Positions 16,988 through 25,197 of a DNA stretch of 64,000 nt are shown piece after piece. The translations under genes were made by a program, and so were the position numbers. The notes under the pieces were generated by a model. It ran no database searches and was not told the origin of the DNA. It saw only the letters and a list, made by a program, of their open reading frames with translations. Positions within the stretch are counted from its first letter, which is position 1, and every line of letters begins with the position of its first letter. Source of the stretch: an uncultured Pseudomonadota bacterium (GTDB lineage: Bacteria; Pseudomonadota; Gammaproteobacteria; Steroidobacterales; Steroidobacteraceae); contig CAIRLC010000010.1 in the NCBI GenBank assembly GCA_903879335.1, positions 1-64,000 of the forward strand, written 5' to 3'.

Positions 16988-17071
16988 GTTCGTCGCGACG
17001 AGCGTTGCGGTGTCTCAGCGCCATTCGCCGTTGTACCCTTGGCACCCTCTTTGTCGAAGGTAAACGACCTG

Positions 17072-18100
17072 ATGGCCGCGATGACCACCCTGTTTGAAGC
17101 CCCCTTTGTCGTCTTCATGGGCGATGTGACCGATCCGGTCTACGGCAAGACGGGTTTAGGGCTCGTGCAATGGCGGGCGAGCGATTGTTTAGGGCAGATT
17201 CGCTTGCCGGGTTGCGGTGTGGATACGGGTGTTCCTGAGTTGGATATCCCAATGGCTCAATCGCTCGGCGCCCGTACGTTGATTGTGGGCTCCGCTGCGG
17301 TCGGTGGCCGCATGCCGGATCATTGGGTGGAGTCCCTGTGCCACGCTGCACGCTTAGGCCTCGACATTGTCGCCGGCCTGCATATTCCGCTCTCGATCTT
17401 ACCTGGACTGACCGCCGCCGCGACCGCCGGTCGGGCGCGCCTGATTGATGTGCGCGTGCCGCCTGCCGGTATCCCGGTGGGGTCAGGCGCGAAGCGTAGT
17501 GGGCGCCGCGTGCTGATGGTGGGGACTGATTGCGCCTCGGGCAAAAAATACACGGCCCTCGCGTTGGCGCGTGACTTGAACGCTGCGGGTGTGGCCGCCG
17601 ATTTTCGCGCGACCGGTCAGACGGGCATCATGATCGCCGGCGCCGGCATGCCGATCGATGCCGTGGTGGCCGACTTTCTCACCGGCGCGGCCGAAGTCCT
17701 TTCGCCGGACAATAGCCCCGACCATTGGGACGTCATTGAGGGCCAAGGGGGCGTATTTCACCCCGGCTATCTGCCGGTGACGATCGGTTTGTTAGTGGGT
17801 TCGCAACCGGACGCCTTTGTGGTCTGTCATGACCCCTTGCGCCGCCACGTGTCCGGTTGGCCGGATTACCCTTTGCCGAGTGTGACGGCGGTGATTGAGC
17901 GCACGGTCCTCTTGGGAAGCCTCACGAATCCTGCGATTCGCTGTGTGGGCGTCGCCTTAAACACATCGCGCGTGCCCGCCAGTGAGCGGCTTGCGCTGAA
18001 GGCCCGCTACGCGGAGGAGACCGGCTTGCCCTGCGTTGATCCGATCTTGGACGGCACAGGCCTGATCGTCGATCAGTTGCGCCGCGAGTTTGGTGCATGA
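17072..18100 (+). CDS. dgcN: DUF1611 family protein, DgcN-like N-acyltransferase
   Basis: 342 residues from ATG 17072 (GAAGG 11 bases upstream; TTG 17039 and ATG 17081 are alternatives). The C-terminal half has a P-loop-like motif GTDCASGKKYTALALARDL near residues 163-181 and the DUF1611 blocks RATGQTGIMIAGAGMPIDAV and WDVIEGQGGVFHPGY. DgcN proteins N-acetylate D-glutamate so that the partner DgcA can racemise it, allowing growth on D-amino acids. The next gene, an enolase-superfamily epimerase, overlaps by four bases, reproducing the dgcN-dgcA pair. It follows the bufferin cluster after 84 bp. Family is firm; D-glutamate as substrate is taken from described homologues. Confidence 0.8.
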   Translation: MAAMTTLFEAPFVVFMGDVTDPVYGKTGLGLVQWRASDCLGQIRLPGCGVDTGVPELDIPMAQSLGARTLIVGSAAVGGRMPDHWVESLCHAARLGLDIVAGLHIPLSILPGLTAAATAGRARLIDVRVPPAGIPVGSGAKRSGRRVLMVGTDCASGKKYTALALARDLNAAGVAADFRATGQTGIMIAGAGMPIDAVVADFLTGAAEVLSPDNSPDHWDVIEGQGGVFHPGYLPVTIGLLVGSQPDAFVVCHDPLRRHVSGWPDYPLPSVTAVIERTVLLGSLTNPAIRCVGVALNTSRVPASERLALKARYAEETGLPCVDPILDGTGLIVDQLRREFGA

Positions 18101-19074
18101 AGCTCTCGGTACACGCCGAGCGCTGGCCCACCGCGCGGCCGTTCCGGATCGCCGGCCGCGAGTGGCTCAGCTTTGATTCCGTGGTTGTGGAGCTCGAGGC
18201 GGACGGGGTGGTGGGGCGTGGTGAAGCGCTCGGGGTGTTTTATCTCGGCGACGAGGTCGAGCAGATGCTGCACACCATCGAGTCTGCGGCGCCGGTCATT
18301 GAGGCCGGCGTAGGCCATGAAGAGTTAGAGGCGCTGCTGCCACCGGGCGGTGCCCGTAACGCCTTGGATCTCGCGCTCTGGGATTTAGAAGCCAAGCGCA
18401 GTGGCCGCAGCATCTGGTCCTTGACAGGCATTACGCCTAAGCGACTTGAAACCGTCTACACCATCAGCCTCGATCCTGAGCCTGCACAGATGGCGGCACA
18501 TGCAGCCTCTGCATCAGCCCATCACCTCTTAAAAATTAAGTTGGGCGCCGACCGACCCTTGGAGCGTCTACAAGCGATTCGTCACGCGAGACCGGATGCC
18601 CGTCTCGTCGTGGACGCGAACCAAGCGTGGAGTTTTGAGCAATTGCAGTCTGTTGCTCCGGGATGTGCGGCGCTGGGTATCGAGATGATTGAGCAGCCCT
18701 TAACGCGCGGCGCGGATGCGTGCCTCGACCACTACCAGTCGCCGGTGCCGCTGGGCGCCGATGAGTCCTGCCTGCATCTGGGTGACTTGGATGCGATTGC
18801 GGGACGCTACCAGATGCTGAACATCAAACTGGATAAGGCCGGAGGCCTCACGCATGGCCTTAAGTTGGCGCGCGCAGCCCGCGAGCGCGGACTTGCGCTG
18901 ATGGTGGGCTGTATGGGTGGCTCGTCGTTGTCCATCGCGCCGGCCTTTGTGCTCGGCTGTGTGGTCGACCTCGTCGATATCGACGGCCCGTTGTTGTTAC
19001 GGCGCGATCGAGTGCCGGGTATGCGCTACGAGCATGGCTTTGTGGATCCGCCAACGTCGAGCGTCTGGGGATAA
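18097..19074 (+). CDS. dgcA: Enolase-superfamily dipeptide/N-acyl-glutamate epimerase, DgcA-like
   Basis: 325 residues. Muconate-lactonising subgroup: acid/base lysines in LLKIKLG (K146/K148) and NIKLDK (K244), and metal ligands D173 (VVDANQAW), E199 (EMIEQPL) and D222 (GADES). The family includes L-Ala-D/L-Glu epimerase used in murein peptide recycling and DgcA, which racemises N-acetyl-D-glutamate. Pairing with a DUF1611 gene through an ATGA overlap favours the DgcA role. Cytosolic. A strong bidirectional hairpin follows at 19103-19133. Confidence 0.85.
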   Translation: MKLSVHAERWPTARPFRIAGREWLSFDSVVVELEADGVVGRGEALGVFYLGDEVEQMLHTIESAAPVIEAGVGHEELEALLPPGGARNALDLALWDLEAKRSGRSIWSLTGITPKRLETVYTISLDPEPAQMAAHAASASAHHLLKIKLGADRPLERLQAIRHARPDARLVVDANQAWSFEQLQSVAPGCAALGIEMIEQPLTRGADACLDHYQSPVPLGADESCLHLGDLDAIAGRYQMLNIKLDKAGGLTHGLKLARAARERGLALMVGCMGGSSLSIAPAFVLGCVVDLVDIDGPLLLRRDRVPGMRYEHGFVDPPTSSVWG

Positions 19075-19102
19075 GCGATCCACGCGGCGTGAACCACAAA
19101 AT

Positions 19103-19133
19103 CCCGTGGGACGGCCAACGGCCGTCCCACGGG
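19103..19133. terminator. Bidirectional terminator between dgcA and the M1 peptidase
   Basis: Perfect 14-bp stem CCCGTGGGACGGCC/GGCCGTCCCACGGG with an AAC loop, between two convergent genes. An A-rich stretch on its left gives a short U-run for the minus-strand transcript. Confidence 0.8.
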
Positions 19134-19142
19134 CGACTGAGC

Positions 19143-21761
19143 TCAGTGCTCGGCAGTCCACGCATCCACCGCAGGCAACAGCCGTGCGCGTTGATCAAGA
19201 CGAATTTCCAAGCGCAGAGCGACCTGGTCCGCATCGCGGTGTTCACGACCGGCCAGCTCCGTTTGCGCGAAGGCGCGAACGCGAGCCGGCATGCCCGGAT
19301 CCACCGAGGCCGACGTCAAGGAAGGCACATAGCGGCTCCACGCCGGACCGTCGACCTTCGTGCGGACGACGTCTAAGTGCGCCAACACAAAACTCAGCGT
19401 CTCATCCGGGTAGTGCGCAGACACTTGCTTGATCATCTCAGGCGCCACGGTGACGGGTGGCTCATCACTCAACGCGAGCGTCAGCACGCGCTGCGCCAAG
19501 GCCTTGTTACGAACAGCACTGAGCACCGTATACAAGTGCGCCCGCAACGCCGGTGAGCGTTCGGCGGCGGCGGCCTTGTGTAAGGCATCAAAGGTGGCTT
19601 CATCGGCGCCAAGCGCCACCACGTAATCGATCAGGCGACGCAGTGATGCCGGCACGAGCGACGGATCGCGCTGCGCCCCGACATAGCGACGACGCGCTTC
19701 GCTCAAGGTCGCCGGATCCTCAGCGGTGGCGAGCGCGCTGATCACGCTCTCGCGTAACCCCGCCGTCTGCATGCTGTCCTCGTTCGACGGCGACCAACCC
19801 ACGCGTACCATGATCGGCGCGAGCAGTTGACGCACGCGCGCGTGATACGCCGCGCGTCCAGGGTCGCCTTCGGCGTACAGGTTGCCGATGGTCTCCAGCG
19901 CTGCAATCATGCCGCGCCACACCGGTGCCGGTGCGTCGCTCGGCGTCATCGCCACGAGACGCAAGACATCCTCGATCGGGGCTTGGCCTGCACGCGCCAA
20001 GGCCAGTCGATCAGCCACAATCCCGAGGCGATCGGTGACGCTCAACGCATTGAAGTGCGGCAGCAGCGCCGCAAAGCTCTGTGCGTCATAGCTCACGCGG
20101 TAATAGCCGCCTGCGCCGACGTTGACCAAGACGGCGTCACAGCCGGGCACGCTCGCCGTCGCTTGGTCAGCGCTGATCACCAGTCGGCCGGTGTCACCGC
20201 TGAAATTGGCGTAGGTGACCGGCACTGGCCAGTGGCCCTTGGGACGAGGATTGGGGCCGACGCGGAACTCGTCCTGCGTGAACTGGACTTGCGTGCTGTC
20301 ATTCTCACAGCGACTGCTGACATGGATGAGCGGCACGCCTGGCGCATTCACAAAGCTGCGCGCGATGTCGCCGATCGGCGTGCTGGAGACCGCATCAACA
20401 GCGGCCCACAAGTCGTCGGAGGTCGTGTTCGTGTAGGCGTGCTTGGCAATATACCGACGCACACCGGCCTGCCAGACGTTCGCGCCTGCATAAGACTCCA
20501 GCATCCGCAAGACCGCGTTGCCTTTTTGATAGGTGATCGAGTCGAACGCTTCATCGACATCAAGCGCGCTGCTGAGGTGCTGCACGATCGGGTGCGTGGT
20601 CGCCAACGCATCGACGGCCATGGCGGACTCCCGGCCGCGCACGGCGTCACCCGCCGTTTCCCATTCCGGGTGCAGGCGCTCAGTGGCCCGGCCTTCCATC
20701 CAGGAGGCAAAGCCTTCGTTCAGCCACAGGTCATCCCACCAGGCCATCGTGACCAAGTCGCCAAACCACTGGTGGGCAATTTCGTGTGCGGCCGTCTCGA
20801 AGATGCGTTCACGATCCTCGGAGGTCGCAATCGCGGGATCCACCAAGAGCGCATGTTCGAAGGTGAAGATCGCGCCCCAGTTCTCCATGGCACCGAAGAA
20901 CTGGCTCTGGCCGGGTGCTGCGATGTTGTCGAGTTTCGGTAGCGGGAAAGGTTTGTCGAACCAGCGTTCGTAATCCGAGATGACGGCGCGCGATGCTTCT
21001 AAGGCGAACTGTCCTTGTGAGATGACCCCGCGACGGGTCACGACGCCCGCTTCCAAGCGCCCGGCGTTGACTGGAATTGAGGCACGCTCAAAGTCACCCA
21101 CGCCGAGGAACAGCAGATAACTCGACATCGGCGGTGTGGCGGGGAAATGCCAACGCACGAGGCCGTTCGCTTCAGGGTGCGTGCCTTGTACCGGTAAATT
21201 GGAGACCGCGACGCGATCTTTCGGGATCAGCACGTCCAGCGTGAACGGCGTGCGGAATGCCGGTTCATCGAAGGAGGGCACGAAGCGGCGCGCATCGTGG
21301 CTCTCAAACTGGGTGTAGAGGGCCCGTTCTTTAATGCCGGCGTCCGTCGTGTAGTCGAGTGCGAATAAACCAGCGGCCTGGGTACCGATGGATCCGTCAT
21401 AGTCGATCTCAAGACGGTGCTGACCCTTGGACAGCGGGGCTTGCGCGCTGAAGGTGATCGTCTCGTGGCCCGCGTCTACGGTTGAGGTCAGCGCGTGCGC
21501 CCGTCCATTGCGATCAAGGGCTTGGGCTTCGATGATATGCAGGCCGTTGGCATGCAGCGTAATGCTGCGGGTGGCGCCGAGGACATCCACGTCGATGCCG
21601 ACATGGCCGCGAAAATGCAGAGCCGCGGCATCAGGGGTGACCTCAATCTGATACGCCAGCGGGCGTACGTTGCGAGGGAGTTCACTGGTCGGGTTACCTG
21701 GCGTGGCATAGGCCAAGGCCGAGCTCAGGGTGAGGGGGATCAGGCAAAGCGCTGTACGCAT
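19143..21761 (-). CDS. Exported M1 family metallo-aminopeptidase
   Basis: 872 residues from the ATG preceded by GAGG (the longer frame begins with TTG at 21773). Signal peptide MRTALCLIPLTLSSALAYA. The M1 exopeptidase motif GAMENW is at residues 290-295 and the zinc site HEIAH at 326-330 with the third ligand E349, so the catalytic core is complete. A C-terminal ERAP1-like helical domain follows (from about residue 560). It removes N-terminal amino acids from peptides in the periplasm or outside the cell. It is transcribed alone; upstream lie a T-tailed stem-loop (21846-21939) and TGTACA repeats that could control it. Confidence 0.93.
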   Translation of the reverse strand: MRTALCLIPLTLSSALAYATPGNPTSELPRNVRPLAYQIEVTPDAAALHFRGHVGIDVDVLGATRSITLHANGLHIIEAQALDRNGRAHALTSTVDAGHETITFSAQAPLSKGQHRLEIDYDGSIGTQAAGLFALDYTTDAGIKERALYTQFESHDARRFVPSFDEPAFRTPFTLDVLIPKDRVAVSNLPVQGTHPEANGLVRWHFPATPPMSSYLLFLGVGDFERASIPVNAGRLEAGVVTRRGVISQGQFALEASRAVISDYERWFDKPFPLPKLDNIAAPGQSQFFGAMENWGAIFTFEHALLVDPAIATSEDRERIFETAAHEIAHQWFGDLVTMAWWDDLWLNEGFASWMEGRATERLHPEWETAGDAVRGRESAMAVDALATTHPIVQHLSSALDVDEAFDSITYQKGNAVLRMLESYAGANVWQAGVRRYIAKHAYTNTTSDDLWAAVDAVSSTPIGDIARSFVNAPGVPLIHVSSRCENDSTQVQFTQDEFRVGPNPRPKGHWPVPVTYANFSGDTGRLVISADQATASVPGCDAVLVNVGAGGYYRVSYDAQSFAALLPHFNALSVTDRLGIVADRLALARAGQAPIEDVLRLVAMTPSDAPAPVWRGMIAALETIGNLYAEGDPGRAAYHARVRQLLAPIMVRVGWSPSNEDSMQTAGLRESVISALATAEDPATLSEARRRYVGAQRDPSLVPASLRRLIDYVVALGADEATFDALHKAAAAERSPALRAHLYTVLSAVRNKALAQRVLTLALSDEPPVTVAPEMIKQVSAHYPDETLSFVLAHLDVVRTKVDGPAWSRYVPSLTSASVDPGMPARVRAFAQTELAGREHRDADQVALRLEIRLDQRARLLPAVDAWTAEH

Positions 21762-21845
21762 GGAAGTCCTCAAATTGGAGACATCAGGCTGCCCGCAAGC
21801 CTACCGGAGTTCGGCAGTCAGTGCGGGGTTCAGGAACTGAGGTTG

Positions 21846-21939
21846 AAAAACAGGGGCGTCGCGTCGGTAGACCGATCGTCCGGTCCAAGGAAACAGGGGG
21901 GAGGGGGGGAGTTCCTAGCCGACGTCTGCGACGCCCCTG
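21846..21939 (-). terminator. Large T-tailed stem-loop, terminator, attenuator or small RNA end
   Basis: Perfect 12-bp stem CAGGGGCGTCGC/GCGACGCCCCTG (21851-21862 with 21928-21939) enclosing 65 bases; on the minus strand the stem is followed by five T residues. The enclosed part has its own small dyad and a C-rich run. It may end the ABC exporter transcript or attenuate reading into the peptidase gene, whose start is 85 bp further on. Confidence 0.5.
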
Positions 21940-21980
21940 TGGAATGAATTAGACCATGAGTCATTTATAAATACAAGTTT

Positions 21981-22080
21981 CGTACAGCGCAAATGCGTTT
22001 AATTTACGTTTTAGTCTGTACAGGTGTCGTTTTATCGGGTGTACAAACCCCATAAGTGCAAAAGTGTACAGTCTGTGTAC
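21981..22080. promoter_or_regulatory. Array of TGTACA elements
   Basis: Palindromic TGTACA at 22017-22022, 22040-22045 and 22065-22070, with partial copies CGTACA (21981-21986) and TGTAC (22076-22080). The three full copies are spaced 23 and 25 bp apart in a locally AT-rich stretch. The clustering is unlikely by chance in GC-rich DNA and suggests cooperative binding by one regulator. Confidence 0.4.
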
Positions 22081-22127
22081 TGCCGCCCCGTGGTGGCGCC
22101 CCAAAGGTCTGGATTCGACCCGATGGC

Positions 22128-23249
22128 TCAATCTAGGGTCCGTCGATAGGTCTTCAACCCGATCCCGAGGACGACCATCATGAAGACGATGATGGGCCAG
22201 ATGTGTGGCCAAAGCGTTACCCAATCCGCCCCTTTCAGAAGAATGCCGCGCACCAGGATCAAAAAGTGGGTCAATGGCAAGACGCTGCCGACCCATTGCG
22301 CCCATGGCGGCATGCCGCGATACGGGAACATGAAACCGGATAACAGGATCGAGGGCAGGAAGTAAAAAAAGGTCATCTGCATGGCCTGCAGTTGATTCCG
22401 CGCTAAGGAACTCAAGGTCATGCCTAGGGTCAGGGTTGCAGCGATAAAGAGCAGGACAACGGCGTAGAGCAGCGCCAGACTGCCGACGATCGGTACGTCG
22501 AAGACAAAGCGGCCGGCCAGCAAGATCAAAGTGACTTGCAACAGCCCGATCCCGATATAGGGCACGATCTTGCCGGTCATCACTTCGATCGGTGTCGCGG
22601 GCGTAGCCAACAGTTGCTCGAAGGTGCCGCGCTCGCGCTCGCGCGTCATGGCGAGCCCGGTCATCAGCACCATGGTCATGGTCAGGATGACACCGAGCAG
22701 CCCGGGCACAATGTTGTAGGCCGAAACGACCTCGGGGTTGTAGCGTCGCTGTACGCGCACATCCACGGGTGGCGCGCCTTCTGACGGTGTCGTCATCGGC
22801 ATGTCGCGCAGCATTTCTGAGACCGGCAAGCCGCTGAACACCGCCAGTGCACTGCCCACCGTCATGGGATCGGTAGCGTCTGCCTCGATCAGAATCGTCG
22901 GTCGGCGTCCGCGCACCAGATCGCGGTGAAAGCCGGCGGGGAAGGTCACGACAAACTGGACATCACCCCGATCGAGCAGGCGCGTGCTGTCGCGTTCATC
23001 GACGATGCCTTTTACGTCAAAGTACTCGGATGCGCGCAGGGCTTGCACATAGGCCCGTGCCGCCGGGCCGGGGTCTGCCATGACAATCGCGGTGGGTAAG
23101 TGCTTCGGTTCTGAATTAATCGCGTAACCGAATAAAAACAGCTGCGCTAACGGTATGCCAATGATCATGCCTAAGGTCAGCCGATCTCGCCGCAACTGGA
23201 TCAGTTCTTTTTCAGCGATGCCCCAAAATCGATGCCAGGAGAAATTCAT
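22128..23249 (-). CDS. ABC-2 type exporter permease (YhhJ/YbhR-like)
   Basis: 373 residues. One N-terminal membrane helix (LGMIIGIPLAQLFLFGYAI) is followed by a periplasmic domain of about 140 residues and five C-terminal helices, the ABC2_membrane_3 layout. The TRERERGTFEQLLATPATPI stretch is the coupling region typical of this family. Together with the ATPase (23246-24172) and HlyD-type adaptor (24172-25131) it forms a tripartite exporter that would use a TolC-like outer-membrane channel encoded elsewhere. Its start overlaps the ATPase stop by four bases. Only one permease gene is present, so it should act as a homodimer; YbhFSR has two. Confidence 0.9.
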   Translation of the reverse strand: MNFSWHRFWGIAEKELIQLRRDRLTLGMIIGIPLAQLFLFGYAINSEPKHLPTAIVMADPGPAARAYVQALRASEYFDVKGIVDERDSTRLLDRGDVQFVVTFPAGFHRDLVRGRRPTILIEADATDPMTVGSALAVFSGLPVSEMLRDMPMTTPSEGAPPVDVRVQRRYNPEVVSAYNIVPGLLGVILTMTMVLMTGLAMTRERERGTFEQLLATPATPIEVMTGKIVPYIGIGLLQVTLILLAGRFVFDVPIVGSLALLYAVVLLFIAATLTLGMTLSSLARNQLQAMQMTFFYFLPSILLSGFMFPYRGMPPWAQWVGSVLPLTHFLILVRGILLKGADWVTLWPHIWPIIVFMMVVLGIGLKTYRRTLD

Positions 23250-24172
23250 GACTGAGCGGGGCGCGTCGCGCGTTGCATCAGGTGGATAAAGGCATCCTCC
23301 AGCGACGCCTCAATCGGCGTGGCCTCCAGGTTCAGTCGCGCGGCGGTCTTCGGTACATGAGTCGCGAGGAGTGCAGCATCGCGACCGGTCACGTGTAGGA
23401 CGGTGCCGAAGCTTGCCAAGTCAGTGACACCGGGGGTCGCGGCAAACTCGGCGCGAGCCGCGGCATCCGCGCCGCGCACGGTCCAGGTGGTGATGCCGGC
23501 CTGAGCAATAATGTCGCGCGCGTCACCGTGTGCAATCAGATCGCCGTAAGCCAGGTAAGCGAGGCGATGACAGCGCTCCGCCTCGTCCATGTAATGGGTC
23601 GACACTAAGAGCGTGACCCCAGTGGCCGAGAGTCGATGGAGTTCCTCCCAAAATTCGCGCCGTGCGCTTGGGTCTACGCCTGCGGTCGGTTCATCGAGTA
23701 GTAACAGGTCGGGTCGGTGCAGCAAGCAACTGGCGAGTGCTAAACGCTGCTTCCAGCCGCCCGATAGCGTGCCGGCCAGTTGATCGGCCCGATCCGCGAG
23801 GCCATAGGTGTTGAGACACGTCTGTACGGCCGCTCGACGGTCGCTGAGCCCATACATGCGCCCGACGAAGTCGAGGTTTTCGCGCACGGATAAGTCATCC
23901 CACAGCGAAAAACGCTGTGTCATGTAACCGACCTTGCGCTTAATGGCGGCGGCTTCGCGGACCAGATCGTGACCTAAACAAGTTCCCGAGCCGCTATCCG
24001 GCGTGAGCAGGCCGCACAACATGCGGATGAAGGTGGTCTTGCCACTGCCGTTGGGACCCAGAAAGCCGTAGATCTCGCCTCGGTTGACGGTGAGGTCGAC
24101 CGCATTCACCACCGTGCGATCTGCAAAACGCTTGGTGAGTCCACGGACATGGATCGCAGTGCTGTGCGACAT
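23246..24172 (-). CDS. ABC exporter ATP-binding protein (YbhF-like, single domain)
   Basis: 308 residues with all ABC motifs: Walker A GPNGSGKTT near residue 38, signature LSGGWKQRL, Walker B LLLLDEPTAGVD, and the switch His in STHYMDEAE. The C-terminal 80 residues are the extra domain usual in DrrA-type drug and multidrug exporter ATPases. It lies between the adaptor and permease genes with overlaps at both ends, so the three are translated together. Confidence 0.93.
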   Translation of the reverse strand: MSHSTAIHVRGLTKRFADRTVVNAVDLTVNRGEIYGFLGPNGSGKTTFIRMLCGLLTPDSGSGTCLGHDLVREAAAIKRKVGYMTQRFSLWDDLSVRENLDFVGRMYGLSDRRAAVQTCLNTYGLADRADQLAGTLSGGWKQRLALASCLLHRPDLLLLDEPTAGVDPSARREFWEELHRLSATGVTLLVSTHYMDEAERCHRLAYLAYGDLIAHGDARDIIAQAGITTWTVRGADAAARAEFAATPGVTDLASFGTVLHVTGRDAALLATHVPKTAARLNLEATPIEASLEDAFIHLMQRATRPAQS

Positions 24173-25131
24173 CAGGGGGCAAGCGTGACGTCGAGTGGCA
24201 GTCCCGGCTGGAGCAAACCGGCGTCACCCGGCAGCGGTGCCGCCTCGATACGAAAAACCAGACGTGCACGGGTGTCGCGACTGTAGATGACGGGGGGAGT
24301 GTATTCGGACTGTGGTGCAATGTAGTCCACCGTCCCGCGCAACGCTCGCGTGCAACCGTCACAGTGCGCGACGATGGCCGTGCCGAGCGTGATCCGTGTC
24401 AGATCGGTCTCGGGTACGAAGAAGCGAATCCGACGTCGATCATCCGGCAGGAGGCTCGCCACCGTAGCCCCGCTGGTCACCCACTCACCGGGACGGTAGT
24501 ACGTGTCCGCAATAACCCCGACGCTCGGTGCGCTGACCTGCTTACGTTCAACGATCCAGTGTTTTTGCTCGGCCTCAGCCCGCGCAGCGTCAAGATCCGA
24601 TCGCGCACCCGCAACCTCAGCGCGCCGGCCCAGAGTCTCCCGGGCCGTTGCTAAGGTCGCGCGCGCGGCGCTGACGGCGGCTTCGGCGGCATCGCGCCGA
24701 CTGCGGGCCTCATCGAGGGCCTGAACCGCGATGAGACGTCGCTCCGCCAAGGCACTCACTCGGGTGTAGTCTGCCGCCGTCAGGGCCAAGTTAGCCTCGT
24801 CAGCGCGCAGCGTGGCCTCGAGGGCGGCAATTTCCGTCTGCCGCCGGGGTTCGGCGAGATTCGTGAGTCGCTCCTGGGCGGAACGAACCCGCGCATCGGC
24901 GCCGGCTGCGGCTTGTGCGTCTGGATCCGTGGCGAGGGTGAAGGTCACATCACCCTGGGCGACGCGGACACCGCGCGGCGCGTCGAGGCTCGCCAGATAT
25001 CCCGCCGTCGGGGCGGCGAGCGACAGGTAATCGCCCTCGGCATAACCTTGCCAAGCGGGTGTCATCGGGTGGCCACAACCGGCCATCATCACGGCGAGCA
25101 ACACCGGGAGACCTAAAAAACACTGACGCAT
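24172..25131 (-). CDS. HlyD-family periplasmic adaptor lipoprotein
   Basis: 319 residues. Lipoprotein signal with lipobox MAGC (Cys19). A biotinyl-lipoyl-like half motif is followed by a long coiled-coil hairpin (residues about 75-190, rich in Ala, Glu and Arg) and a beta-barrel domain (RIRFFVPETDLTRITLG). This is a membrane-fusion protein of the YhiI/EmrA type linking the inner-membrane ABC exporter to an outer-membrane channel. It starts 66 bp downstream of the TonB receptor gene on the same strand with TTGAGG as its ribosome-binding site, so it may share the NikR-linked promoter. Confidence 0.9.
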   Translation of the reverse strand: MRQCFLGLPVLLAVMMAGCGHPMTPAWQGYAEGDYLSLAAPTAGYLASLDAPRGVRVAQGDVTFTLATDPDAQAAAGADARVRSAQERLTNLAEPRRQTEIAALEATLRADEANLALTAADYTRVSALAERRLIAVQALDEARSRRDAAEAAVSAARATLATARETLGRRAEVAGARSDLDAARAEAEQKHWIVERKQVSAPSVGVIADTYYRPGEWVTSGATVASLLPDDRRRIRFFVPETDLTRITLGTAIVAHCDGCTRALRGTVDYIAPQSEYTPPVIYSRDTRARLVFRIEAAPLPGDAGLLQPGLPLDVTLAP

Positions 25132-25197
25132 CGTGTTACCTCAAGGAGGAGCTTAACAAGATTTGGCGCGCCATCCATCGCGGCATACCGCGACGTG

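Larger units (their letters stand above)
21762..22127. other. Gene-free region before the M1 peptidase
   Basis: 366 bp with no supported gene. It holds, in order along the minus transcript, five TGTAC(A) elements in an AT-rich stretch (21981-22080) and a large stem-loop followed by a T-run (21939 down to 21846). These are listed separately. Confidence 0.7.

Noticed and set aside
19827-20942. 371-codon plus-strand frame
   Set aside because: Antisense to the M1 peptidase core including its zinc site; no domain signature.
21896-21909. G6-A-G7 run as a G-quadruplex
   Set aside because: Too few separated G-runs for a stable intramolecular quadruplex; better explained as loop of the stem-loop.
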